This document shows, piece after piece, positions 5,647-12,033 of a stretch of DNA of 12,033 bases. Where the stretch lies: the NCBI GenBank assembly GCA_005880075.1, contig VBJT01000069.1, forward strand, positions 1 through 12,033, read 5' to 3'. Both the position numbers and the translations under genes were made by a program. The notes under the pieces were generated by a model. It was given only the letters and a program-made list of their open reading frames with translations. It made no database searches and had not been told where the DNA came from. This DNA is from Chloroflexota bacterium. GTDB taxonomy: Bacteria; Chloroflexota; Dehalococcoidia; SM23-28-2; RBG-16-64-32. How positions within the stretch are numbered: the stretch's first letter is position 1; each line of letters starts with the position of its first letter.

Positions 5647-6914
5647 GTAAGCCCAACCGAGACAGGCTCGCGTATGGGCTTGACGTGTTCACCGCGGCGA
5701 TGCAGACGTTTGTGCGGGAACGCTTGATTAAGAAATACCCAAGCACATGGTGGCAGGACGGCGTTCTTAAGGCATTGACTGACGAAAGGCGCAGAGATAT
5801 GGAAAGGAAGGCTACCAGTTCGTCGCACAAGTACACGTTGCTGGAACCCGTCGACTTGGCTCGTGTAGTACGGGAAAACTATCACACGGCTTTCAGCGAG
5901 GTCTTTCCCGAGCGAAATCCAACTGTTGCCCTGCTAGATCTCGTCGTGGACGCTAGAAACCGTCACGTCGGCCATTCGTTCGGCCCGTCTGATGTCGATT
6001 CCGAAGATGCTGCCGACGCCCTGAGAACAATGAGTCGACTTCTGTTAAGAGCCGGTCTGGCCGATGCCGCCAGCCAGCTCGAGGTGATTCGCCGCGAGGT
6101 ATTGCAACCCCCGGAGGAACCACCAGAGTCGCCGGTGGAACCACCAGAGTCGCCGGTGGAACCACCAGAGTTGCCGGTGGAACCACCAGGACCGGCCGCC
6201 GAACCCGCAGAGCGACCGGTCAAAGATAGAGAGAGGCCGGTCGTCGAGCCGCCGCCGGTCGTCGAGTTACCGCCGGTCGTCGAACCGTCACGAGTCGCCA
6301 AACCGCCACCTGTCCTCGAACAGCCAGTCCCCCAGCACCCAATCGTCGATGATGTAGATACACCGCTAACGGTGCCGCCTTCTGCGACCGTTCGCACCCC
6401 GATTCCTTCCGGCAAAGAAAATGAACATGAAGTTATGATTCAGGACGTCAATGTGCTGAACGCCCGAATCTTCTTCGATAACTACATGTATGTTGGCGGG
6501 AAAGGAATGGTGCGTCGGCCGTCGTACTTCGCTCCCTACCTGATTGTTGAGTGCGAGAACAGCTCGAGTGTGCCCGAGGCCGGCGAGGCAGGAATAAGTT
6601 GGTTCAGCCGCGTAATCGTTGTGAGCGACATCGCGGTGCCCAGCCTTAAACGATACCCAGACGGGGTCAACGTACCGGAGAGGCTCCGATCCGAATTCCT
6701 TTGGCCGCGCTGGCGAAAGGGCCTTGATGCCATCGCGGCCCGCGCGCGCAAGGAGCGATGGCAGGAGGGCGATCTCGCTCGGCTCTATTTCTTGGATAGG
6801 CCCACACGATTGACACAGGTTATCAAAAAGCGAGGCTGGCTTCCTCAGATCCCTTGGGGTTTCGGCACAACGCTAGAACGTTTGAAGCCCGGCAGAAAAC
6901 TGCGGGACCTATAA
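5643..6914 (+). CDS. Swt1-type HEPN domain protein with proline-rich linker and unknown C-terminal domain
   Basis: 423 residues, not a tetrapyrrole enzyme. Residues ~5-155 look like the Swt1-type HEPN domain found at the N-terminus of several defence-associated ATPases: NRDRLAYGLDVF, FVRERL, the WW at 36-37 before GVLKAL, an aromatic-rich DLARVVRENYHTAFSEVF helix, then DARNRHVGHSF. R105 to H111 fits the HEPN Rx4-6H ribonuclease motif, so RNase activity is possible but not shown. Residues ~155-255 are a Pro/Val/Glu-rich low-complexity linker with three 7-residue EPPESPV-like repeats and several PPVVE units. Residues ~262-423 form a globular-looking domain I do not recognise, rich in Trp and basic residues (VGGKGMVRRPSYFAPYLIVECENS, EFLWPRWRKGLDAI, WLPQIPWGFGTTLERL). 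Start TTG 5643 overlaps the hemD stop as TTGA; a downstream ATG (5700) would cut the domain. Base composition is visibly less GC-rich than the neighbours, suggesting acquisition. A defence, toxin or regulatory role is inference. Confidence 0.7.
   Translation: MSKPNRDRLAYGLDVFTAAMQTFVRERLIKKYPSTWWQDGVLKALTDERRRDMERKATSSSHKYTLLEPVDLARVVRENYHTAFSEVFPERNPTVALLDLVVDARNRHVGHSFGPSDVDSEDAADALRTMSRLLLRAGLADAASQLEVIRREVLQPPEEPPESPVEPPESPVEPPELPVEPPGPAAEPAERPVKDRERPVVEPPPVVELPPVVEPSRVAKPPPVLEQPVPQHPIVDDVDTPLTVPPSATVRTPIPSGKENEHEVMIQDVNVLNARIFFDNYMYVGGKGMVRRPSYFAPYLIVECENSSSVPEAGEAGISWFSRVIVVSDIAVPSLKRYPDGVNVPERLRSEFLWPRWRKGLDAIAARARKERWQEGDLARLYFLDRPTRLTQVIKKRGWLPQIPWGFGTTLERLKPGRKLRDL
6117..6190 (+). 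repeat. 21-bp in-frame tandem repeat encoding EPPESPV
   Basis: Units at 6117-6137, 6138-6158 and 6159-6179 are near identical (the third differs by one C-to-T), followed by a partial unit to 6190. Each encodes EPPE-S/L-PV in the proline-rich linker of the HEPN-domain protein. Near-perfect nucleotide identity means recent slippage or recombination, so copy number may vary between strains. Looser PPVVE-type repeats continue to about 6290. Confidence 0.9.
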
Positions 6915-7191
6915 GCCATGACCACCCCCACCCGAACCCTCCCCCTCTCCTTCCGGCGGTTCCGGCGGCTGCGGCGGAGCGAGGCGCTGCGGGCGCTCGT
7001 GCGCGAGACGCGGCTGTCGCCCAGCGATTTCGTGTATCCGCTGTTCGTGACGCACGGCGGGGGAGTGCGCGAGGAGATCTCGTCGATGCCGGGGCAGTAC
7101 CACCTCTCCCTCGATCAACTGCCGCGGGAGGCTGAGGAACTGCGCTCGCTCGGCGTCCCGGCGGTGCTGCTGTTCGGGCTGCCGGCGGATC

Positions 7192-7914
7192 GTGCAGCGA
7201 GCGGCGCGGGTACTGAAGGAGGCGTCGCCGGGGCTTGTCGTGATCACCGACGTGTGCTTATGCGAGTACACGTCGCACGGGCACTGCGGAGTGGTTCGCG
7301 TGGGCCCCTCGATACGTCCTTCCGAAGAAGGACTACTCGGGGCGAACGGTGACGTAGATAACGACGAGACGCTGCCGCTTCTCGCGCGGACGGCGGTGTC
7401 GCACTCGGAGGCGGGGGCGGATATCGTCGCGCCGTCGGACATGATGGACGGCCGTGTGGCGGCGATCCGCGCGGCGCTGGACGACAGCGGCTTCTGGAGC
7501 ACGCCGATCATAGCGTACGCCGCGAAGCAGGCGTCGGCGTTCTACGGGCCTTTCCGCGAGGCAGCGGAGTCGGCGCCGCAGTTCGGCGACCGCCGCGGCT
7601 ACCAGATGGACGCGGCCAACAGCCGCGAAGCGATGCGCGAGATCGAGGCGGACATCGAGGAGGGGGCGGACATCGTAATGGTGAAGCCGGCGCTGCCGAA
7701 CCTCGACCTGATCGCCCGCGCCCGCGACCGCTTCGACCTGCCGCTGGCGGCCTACAACGTGAGCGGTGAGTACGTGATGGTGAAGGCGGCGGCAGCGGCG
7801 GGATATCTGGACGAGCGCCTCGTGACGCTGGAGATCCTGACGGCGATACGGCGCGCCGGGGCGGACATCATTATCACCTACCACGCCAAAGAGGCCGCAC
7901 GCTGGTTGGCGTAG
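7192..7914 (+). CDS. hemB: HemB catalytic portion (second reading frame of the split hemB)
   Basis: This frame carries nearly all catalytic parts of porphobilinogen synthase: the zinc-binding cysteines in TDVCLCEYTSHGHCG (Zn-type, not the Mg-type Asp version), VDNDETLPLLARTAVSHSEAGADIVAPSDMMDGR, the first Schiff-base lysine in AYAAKQASAFYGPFREA, RRGYQMDAANSREAMRE, and the second lysine in IVMVKPALPNLDL, then AAYNVSGEYVMVKAAA. GTG 7192 is the first start-type codon but falls inside an alpha helix of the family (the VQRAARVLKEA helix), with no ribosome binding site, so it is unlikely to be a genuine start. A protein made from here would lack the first ~110 residues, including the N-terminal arm used in oligomerisation. 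A palindromic insert encodes about 15 extra residues between HCGV and VDND. Confidence 0.75.
   Translation: MQRAARVLKEASPGLVVITDVCLCEYTSHGHCGVVRVGPSIRPSEEGLLGANGDVDNDETLPLLARTAVSHSEAGADIVAPSDMMDGRVAAIRAALDDSGFWSTPIIAYAAKQASAFYGPFREAAESAPQFGDRRGYQMDAANSREAMREIEADIEEGADIVMVKPALPNLDLIARARDRFDLPLAAYNVSGEYVMVKAAAAAGYLDERLVTLEILTAIRRAGADIIITYHAKEAARWLA
7304..7350 (+). repeat. REP-like palindrome inserted in frame in hemB
   Basis: Nested palindrome: outer arms GCCCC (7304-7308) and GGGGC (7339-7343), inner perfect stem GTCCTTC (7316-7322) and GAAGGAC (7327-7333) with a CGAA loop, joined by TCGATAC and TACTC arms and followed by GAACGGT. The layout (CCCCTCGATACG - stem-loop - CTACTCGGGGCGAACGG) resembles a REP-like repeat class I recall from GC-rich bacteria including Chloroflexota. 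It is translated as PSIRPSEEGLLGANG, about 15 residues more than ordinary HemB has between HCGV and VDND. Its sequence differs from the two palindromes in hemD. Confidence 0.7.
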
Positions 7915-8648
7915 TCGCCCCGCCGCGCCGTCAGAAGCAGAAACTCGACCCGCGCGGCGTTGAGGCCGTTGTATTCGACGCATACGGCACGGTTATCGAT
8001 TTCACGGAGCCGGACTTCATCGTGACTATGGCGGAAATATGCGCGGCGCAGGGGCTTGAGGCGGACGCGGCGGAGATGTGGCGCCGGTTCCTCCGCGCGT
8101 CGTACTTGATGCGATCGGAGCACCACGCAGACCCTGTGTATAAGCGGTACGACCAGGCATGGGCGGACCAATTCGAGTACGTATTCAGGCGAATGCGGCT
8201 CTCCGGCGATGCCTGGGCGGCGGCGCTACAGTTCAAGGCCGCGCTGGCGGGCGCTTCCGCGTTCCCGGACGCGCGGCCCGCGATCGACGCACTCCGACCG
8301 CACTACCGGCTGGCATTGCTCTCGAATGCGGACGACGACTTCCTGACAGAATGCCTCTCGCGTAACGGCCTGTCCTTCGATACGGTGGTGACGTCGGAGC
8401 GGGCGGAGGCGATCAAGCCGCACCCGGCGATCTTCCGGTACCTGGCTCGCGAACTCGGCGTCTTGGCTGGCAACATCCTTTACGCCGGCGATAATCCGGT
8501 ACCGGACGTGCTGGGGCCCGCGCGCGCCGGCATGAAAAGCGCGTGGGTCAATCGGAACGGCATGCGGAAGCCGAGGAACGTGCCACAGCCGGACGTGCGG
8601 GTGCGGTCGCTTGACGAGCTAGTGGGCTTGCTGGTTCCCCCGCGATGA
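7911..8648 (+). CDS. HAD-superfamily hydrolase (haloacid dehalogenase-like), start codon unclear
   Basis: A HAD-type phosphatase or dehalogenase. Motif I is VVFDAYGTVID (nucleophile Asp codon 7977-7979), motif II LALLSNADDDFL, motif III lysine in SERAEAIKPHPAIFRYL, and motif IV ILYAGDNPVPDVLGPARAGMKSAWVNRNG; DAYGT and the last motif point to the class I, L-2-haloacid dehalogenase/HAD-IA-like group, usually small-molecule phosphatases. The first recognised start codon in this frame is GTG 8022, but that would delete motif I. The frame is open upstream through hemB without any ATG, GTG or TTG; GTA 7911 or CTG 7902 are the closest candidates. I give 7911 because GTA overlaps the hemB stop (GTAG), mirroring the GTGA/ATGA junctions elsewhere in the operon; this is inference. 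From 7911 the length is 245 residues, normal for the family. It overlaps hemL as ATGA. Its substrate is unknown; a housekeeping role in tetrapyrrole metabolism is possible. Confidence 0.75.
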   Translation, partial: VVAPPRRQKQKLDPRGVEAVVFDAYGTVIDFTEPDFIVTMAEICAAQGLEADAAEMWRRFLRASYLMRSEHHADPVYKRYDQAWADQFEYVFRRMRLSGDAWAAALQFKAALAGASAFPDARPAIDALRPHYRLALLSNADDDFLTECLSRNGLSFDTVVTSERAEAIKPHPAIFRYLARELGVLAGNILYAGDNPVPDVLGPARAGMKSAWVNRNGMRKPRNVPQPDVRVRSLDELVGLLVPPR

Positions 8649-9946
8649 CCGAGGGTGCCAGGAAGACCAAGCGCTCCCGAGATCTGTTCGCCCGGGCCCA
8701 GCGGGTGATGCCGGGCGGCGTCTCAAGCCCGGTGCGGGCCTATCGCGCCGTCGGCATTGAGCCGCCGATCATCTCCTTTGGCAGCGGGGCGCAGGTGGTC
8801 GATGTCGACGGCAATCAGTACATCGATTACGTGTGCGCCTACGGGCCGCTCATATTGGGGCACGCGTACCCGGCCGTGGCCGACGTTCTCGCGGCGGCTG
8901 CCTCCCGCGGGACGGCGTACGGGGCGACCAGCGAGCTGGAGATCGAACTGGCGAGCGTCATCGAGGAAGCGTTTCCGTCGATTGAGCTGCTGCGATTCGT
9001 GAACTCCGGGACCGAAGCGACGATGTCCGCACTCCGGCTGGCGCGCGCCTACACAGGCCGAAGCAAAATCCTGAAGTTCGAGGGAGGATATCACGGGCAC
9101 GCCGACGGCCTGCTCGTGCAGGCGGGGTCGGGGCAGGCAACTCTCAGCCTGCCGGACAGCCCGGGCGTCCCGGCATCATTCGCGGCCGAGACGCTGGTCG
9201 CCGCTTACAATGATGTCTCGGCGGTCGAGGCGCTTTTCGAGGCCTGCCGCGAACAGATCGCAGCGGTGATTGTCGAGCCGGTCGCGGGCAATATGGGCGT
9301 TGTGCCCGGGTCTCCGAGCTTCCTCGAGCGCTTACGCGAGCTGACTTCGCAATACCGCGCGCTGCTCATCTTCGACGAGGTCATCACGGGGTTCAGGCTC
9401 TGCTACGGCGGCGCGCAGACGCTTCTGGGGATCGAGCCCGACCTGACATGTCTCGGCAAAATTATCGGTGGGGGGCTTCCGGTCGGTGCCTACGGCGGGA
9501 GACGCGAGATCATGGAGCTGGTCGCGCCGCTCGGGCCCGTGTATCAGGCGGGAACGCTCTCCGGTAACCCGCTGGCGATGGCTGCCGGCATCGTTACGCT
9601 TAAGGCCATGGAGGACCGATCGGTGTATGAGCAGCTCGAGGTGAAATCGATCTATCTCGAAGACGGGCTGCGGCGCGCGGCGGGCGAAGCTGAGGTCCCC
9701 GTACGGATCAACCGCGCCGGCTCAATGCTAACGATGTTCTTCACGAATGAAGACGTAACCGACCTTTCGATGGCCAAGAGGTGCGACACCGGCCGCTACG
9801 CGGCTTACTTCCGGTCGATGCTTGATCACGGTATCTTTCTCGCGCCGTCCCAGTTCGAGGCGATGTTCGTTTCGGCGGCACACGGGGACGCCGATGTTGA
9901 AGCGACGATCCGGGCCGCCGAGCAGACGCTGTCAAGCATCCGCTAG
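8645..9946 (+). CDS. hemL: Glutamate-1-semialdehyde 2,1-aminomutase
   Basis: PLP-dependent conversion of glutamate-1-semialdehyde, made by HemA, to 5-aminolevulinate. 433 residues, full family length. Key features: LFARAQRVMPGGVSSPVRAYRAVG at the N-terminus (14-37), NSGTEATMSALRLAR (120-134) for phosphate binding, FEGGYHGHADGLLVQAGSG (145-163), the LIFDEVITGFR cofactor-aspartate segment (241-251), and the Schiff-base lysine K272 in CLGKIIGGGLPVGAYGG. GTLSGNPLAMAAG follows. These distinguish it from ordinary class III ornithine-type transaminases. The ATG overlaps the HAD stop (ATGA). It is the last gene of the operon; 69 bases follow before the next, with no convincing hairpin and T-tract terminator. 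Confidence 0.97.
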   Translation: MTEGARKTKRSRDLFARAQRVMPGGVSSPVRAYRAVGIEPPIISFGSGAQVVDVDGNQYIDYVCAYGPLILGHAYPAVADVLAAAASRGTAYGATSELEIELASVIEEAFPSIELLRFVNSGTEATMSALRLARAYTGRSKILKFEGGYHGHADGLLVQAGSGQATLSLPDSPGVPASFAAETLVAAYNDVSAVEALFEACREQIAAVIVEPVAGNMGVVPGSPSFLERLRELTSQYRALLIFDEVITGFRLCYGGAQTLLGIEPDLTCLGKIIGGGLPVGAYGGRREIMELVAPLGPVYQAGTLSGNPLAMAAGIVTLKAMEDRSVYEQLEVKSIYLEDGLRRAAGEAEVPVRINRAGSMLTMFFTNEDVTDLSMAKRCDTGRYAAYFRSMLDHGIFLAPSQFEAMFVSAAHGDADVEATIRAAEQTLSSIR

Positions 9947-10015
9947 CTTAACCCTTGCCCCTCAGGCGACGTTTCACGAATACAACTCGTTCTATTCGAT
10001 CGATGGAGGGGAATC

Positions 10016-10750
10016 GTGAGTTTTCAAGATCTCTTTAAGCAATGGTGGCGAGTCGGCGGCGCATTTGGAATCGCGTTCGCCGTTCTGTTCATCATCGGGG
10101 TGATCATTCTCCAAGCCGAGCCGCCGATGCGGGACGACTCCATTCAGGACATCCGGAAGTACTTCACGGACGATGGAACGAAGTACCTGGTTGGGGACTA
10201 CCTCACCGGGATAGCGTTCGTTGTGCTCTTCCTGCCGTACGTTGTGACGCTGCGCTGGGTCCTGGGTTCCGGCGAGGGTTGGCCGCCCATCTGGTCCTGG
10301 CTCACCGTGATCGGCGGCGTAGTGATGGTGGCCCTCGGCGCCGCGGGCTCATTGGCGTTTGGCACGCTTGCGATTTCGGCTGACAACAAGGAGATCGATG
10401 ATTCGTCCGTTCGCCTGCTGGTGGAGATGAACACCTACGCTTTTAATTTGTTTTCGTTCGGGATGGTGCTCTTTGTCGGCTCAGCTTCGGTGGCCATCCT
10501 GAGGACAAGGGTCCTCTGGCGTTGGCTCCCCGTGCTGGGTCTACTTGCGGCGATACTTCTCATAATCGGCGCGGCGTGGCCCATCGATGGGGACGATCAA
10601 GGTATTGTCGCGGTTCCCGGCTTCATCGGAGCTCCCTTGACGCTGCTTTTTGTCGTGCTGTCCTCCATCAACATGCTCATGATGAAAGACGAACCGGCCG
10701 CAACAGAGCGCGCCGAGCGCCGTCCGCCGGTGGCCAGCCCGGCCGTGTAG
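10016..10750 (+). CDS. Six-helix integral membrane protein of unknown function (DUF4386-like)
   Basis: 244 residues with six clear hydrophobic segments, near 13-33, 60-80, 94-118, 138-160, 168-188 and 198-222, and a short charged C-terminal tail rich in Pro, Ala and Arg. There are no catalytic motifs I can name. The overall plan (an N-terminal helix, an outside loop with EPPMRDDSIQDIRKYFTDDGTKYLVGDYL, then paired helices) resembles DUF4386-type proteins, but this is a weak resemblance. GTG 10016 is supported by a strong Shine-Dalgarno, GGAGGGG at 10005-10011, five bases upstream, the best in the window. With 69 bases after hemL and its own strong ribosome site, it may be translated independently even if co-transcribed. 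No functional link to tetrapyrroles is visible. Confidence 0.7.
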   Translation: MSFQDLFKQWWRVGGAFGIAFAVLFIIGVIILQAEPPMRDDSIQDIRKYFTDDGTKYLVGDYLTGIAFVVLFLPYVVTLRWVLGSGEGWPPIWSWLTVIGGVVMVALGAAGSLAFGTLAISADNKEIDDSSVRLLVEMNTYAFNLFSFGMVLFVGSASVAILRTRVLWRWLPVLGLLAAILLIIGAAWPIDGDDQGIVAVPGFIGAPLTLLFVVLSSINMLMMKDEPAATERAERRPPVASPAV

Positions 10751-10870
10751 CAGGCTCTCCCAAACGCCGCCTCGTGAGGTGCCGGCCCGGCGAATGAGCC
10801 GTCGGCCGATGCTAGCACTACCACTGCGCCCGCGACCCTTCGGCAAGCCCTGACTTCAAGCCCTATCCGG

Positions 10871-10899
10871 TTGTCCGTCAGTGGTCAAGGTCGTATACT
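10871..10899 (+). promoter_or_regulatory. Likely dnaN promoter
   Basis: TTGTCC (10871-10876) and TATACT (10894-10899) are separated by the ideal 17 bases. The predicted start lies near 10906, about 46 bases before the dnaN ATG at 10952, with a GTAGGTAGGT stretch (10935-10944) that could serve as a weak ribosome site. The rest of the 10751-10951 gap shows no gene and no clear terminator. Confidence 0.6.
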
Positions 10900-10951
10900 A
10901 CTGAGCGTTCACGCGCCCCATATTGCTCATTTGCGTAGGTAGGTAATCGCT

Positions 10952-12033
10952 ATGAAGGTCTCCGCCCTGCAGGACAATTTTGCCAAAGGCCTTTCGGTAG
11001 TGGGCCGTGCGGTCCCGGCTCGCAGCACTTTGCCGCAGGCGTCACACGTCAAAATCGAGACAGACGAGGGCCGCTTGAAGCTCGTGGCCACGGACCTGAT
11101 GATCGCGACCACCTGCTGGATCGGAGCTCAGGTCGAAGACGACGGCGCTGTGACCGTCCCGGCACGGCTGCTCACCGACTTCATAACTTCGCTCCCGAAT
11201 GACCGCATCGAGCTGAGCGTGCCCGCGCGCGGACGACAGCTGCACATCCAATGCGCGCGCAACGAGGCGACCATGGCGGGCATGGACGCGGCGGATTTCC
11301 CGCCGGTTCCGGCCGTGGCGGACGGTCTTTCGCTGACGCTCGAGCCGAAGACGTTGCGCAAGGCGATCTCGCAGGTGCAGTTCGCCGCCGCCTCGGACGA
11401 CACGCGTCCGGTGTTGACCGGCGTGCATACGCTTGCCGAGGGACCCGAGCTCACACTGGCCGCCGCGGACGGCTTCCGGCTCGCCGTGCATACGCTCCAG
11501 CTCAAGCAGGACGTGCCCGAGAAGGTAGAGGTGATCATCCCGGCGCGCGCTCTGCGGGAGATCGAGCGCCTGATCACTGATGAGAGCGAAGAGATCGAGA
11601 TGGCCATCAACGGCGCGCGCTCGCAGGTGATGTTCAAGCTCCCCGATGTGGAAGTTGTGGCCACCCTGATACAGGGGACGTTTCCGAACTACGGGCAGCT
11701 CATCCCTCAGTCCTATGCGACGAGAACGACGATTGAAATGAGCCAGTTCCTACAGGAGACGCGCATCGCCGCAATTTTCGCGCGCGATGGCGCGGGCATC
11801 GTGCGCATCCAGCTTGAACCGGGCGAAGGCGAGAACGCGGGCAAGATGACGGTCTCGGCGCGTGCGGAGGAGATCGGTGAGCACAAGGGCGACGTCGACG
11901 TCAAGATTGAGGGCGAGGCTTCGAAGATCGCCTTCAACAGTCGCTACCTGCAAGACGTCTTGCAGGCGCTGGATGATGTCAGCGAAGTGGCGCTCGAGAC
12001 GACGAGCCCGTCGAGCCCCGGAGTCATTCGTCC
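10952..12033 (+). CDS. dnaN: DNA polymerase III subunit beta (sliding clamp), 3' end cut by window
   Basis: Ring-shaped processivity clamp of the replicative polymerase. 360 codons are visible; the frame is still open at the last base and the family length (~370-380) implies only about 15 residues are missing. It begins MKVSALQDNFAKGLSVVGRAVPARSTLPQ, the standard clamp N-terminus, then GRLKLVATDLMIATTCWIGAQVEDDGAVTVPARLLTDFI of domain 1. Next come AADFPPVP, LRKAISQVQFAAASDDTRPVLTGV, LTLAAADGFRLAV of domain 2, FPNYGQLIPQSYATR, and in domain 3 IAFNSRYLQDVLQALDDVSEVALE, ending SPGVIRP, where the canonical PAVIxP-DG sequence would be. It has its own promoter upstream and does not stand beside dnaA or recF in this window, so it may be a detached or second clamp gene; that cannot be told from here. 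Confidence 0.95.
   Translation, partial: MKVSALQDNFAKGLSVVGRAVPARSTLPQASHVKIETDEGRLKLVATDLMIATTCWIGAQVEDDGAVTVPARLLTDFITSLPNDRIELSVPARGRQLHIQCARNEATMAGMDAADFPPVPAVADGLSLTLEPKTLRKAISQVQFAAASDDTRPVLTGVHTLAEGPELTLAAADGFRLAVHTLQLKQDVPEKVEVIIPARALREIERLITDESEEIEMAINGARSQVMFKLPDVEVVATLIQGTFPNYGQLIPQSYATRTTIEMSQFLQETRIAAIFARDGAGIVRIQLEPGEGENAGKMTVSARAEEIGEHKGDVDVKIEGEASKIAFNSRYLQDVLQALDDVSEVALETTSPSSPGVIR

Larger units (their letters stand above)
6918..7914 (+). pseudogene. hemB: Delta-aminolevulinic acid dehydratase (porphobilinogen synthase), frameshifted
   Basis: HemB condenses two 5-aminolevulinates to porphobilinogen. Here it is read in two frames. From ATG 6918 the first frame gives RRSEALRALVRETRLSPSDFVYPLFVTHGGGVREEISSMPGQYHLSLDQL and GVPAVLLFGLPAD, a normal N-terminus to about 7188. 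Homology then resumes one frame over, from about 7189, as IVQRAARVLKEASPGLVVITDVCLCEYTSHGHCG and continues normally to the stop at 7912-7914. The conserved stretch expected between (a KDxxGSxA....DG-like loop, about 13-14 residues) is absent, so the change looks like a deletion of about 41 bases (length 2 modulo 3), not a single-base slip. Left alone, the first frame runs to 7352 as unrelated sequence. Since the pathway needs HemB, this is either an assembly or sequencing error, or true inactivation with another copy elsewhere. The ATG lies three bases after the preceding stop. Confidence 0.8.

Noticed and set aside
9947..10015. Search for a rho-independent terminator after hemL
   Set aside because: No stable hairpin followed by a T-run could be found; the same is true after 10750, where CCTCGTGAGG is too short and lacks a T-tract.
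10836..10853. CCCTTCGGCAAGCCCTGA before dnaN, resembling the hemD-type repeat core in reverse complement
   Set aside because: It matches the CCTTCGACAAGCTCAGG-type core at only about 14 of 18 positions and has lost the palindrome; it could be a decayed copy but chance is not excluded.
1..12033. CRISPR arrays, tRNA/rRNA genes, transposase genes
   Set aside because: No repeat-spacer pattern, no tRNA-like cloverleaf or rRNA sequence, and no transposase-like protein was recognised on either strand.

Overview
The window is GC-rich bacterial DNA with every gene on the + strand. It is dominated by one tightly packed tetrapyrrole (heme/siroheme) operon using the C5 (glutamyl-tRNA) route. The use of HemA/HemL, the gene order (precorrin-2 dehydrogenase, hemA, hemC, cobA-hemD fusion, hemB, hemL) and the look of the DnaN N-terminus suggest Chloroflexota (Dehalococcoidia/SAR202-like). 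That placement is an inference from protein appearance, not a search. Alphaproteobacteria are unlikely because they make 5-aminolevulinate with ALA synthase.

Layout: 2-310 is the 3' end of an AarF/ABC1/UbiB-type kinase gene. 311-496 is a promoter-bearing gap with a strong -35/-10 pair (TTGACA-18-TAAAAT). 497-9946 is the operon: a MerR/BldC-type DNA-binding protein with a helical C-terminal domain, precorrin-2 dehydrogenase, hemA, hemC, a cobA-hemD fusion, an unexpected Swt1-type HEPN-domain gene, hemB, a HAD-type hydrolase and hemL. Most junctions are 4-base stop/start overlaps or gaps of a few bases, so translational coupling is likely. 10016-10750 is a six-helix membrane protein of unknown function. 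10751-10951 is a gap with a dnaN promoter. 10952-12033 is dnaN (beta clamp), cut by the window end about 15 residues short.

How the genes work together: HemA and HemL make 5-aminolevulinate, HemB makes porphobilinogen, HemC makes hydroxymethylbilane, the HemD half closes it to uroporphyrinogen III, the CobA half methylates it to precorrin-2, and the CysG/Met8-like dehydrogenase oxidises that to sirohydrochlorin. The locus therefore supplies the trunk plus the siroheme/cobalamin branch; no later protoheme genes are in view.

The unusual parts are these. (1) Short palindromic REP-like elements sit in frame inside two of the enzymes: two copies in the hemD half exactly 72 bases apart, and one of another type in hemB, reminiscent of Rickettsia palindromic elements that become protein sequence. 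(2) hemB is split by a frameshift with loss of about 13-14 conserved residues near 7188. (3) The HAD gene has its catalytic motif I upstream of any recognised in-frame start codon. (4) A lower-GC gene encoding a Swt1-type HEPN domain, a proline-rich repeat linker and an unrecognised C-terminal domain is lodged in the middle of the operon, coupled to hemD by a TTGA overlap. Lesions 2 and 3 could be real decay or assembly errors; reads would decide.
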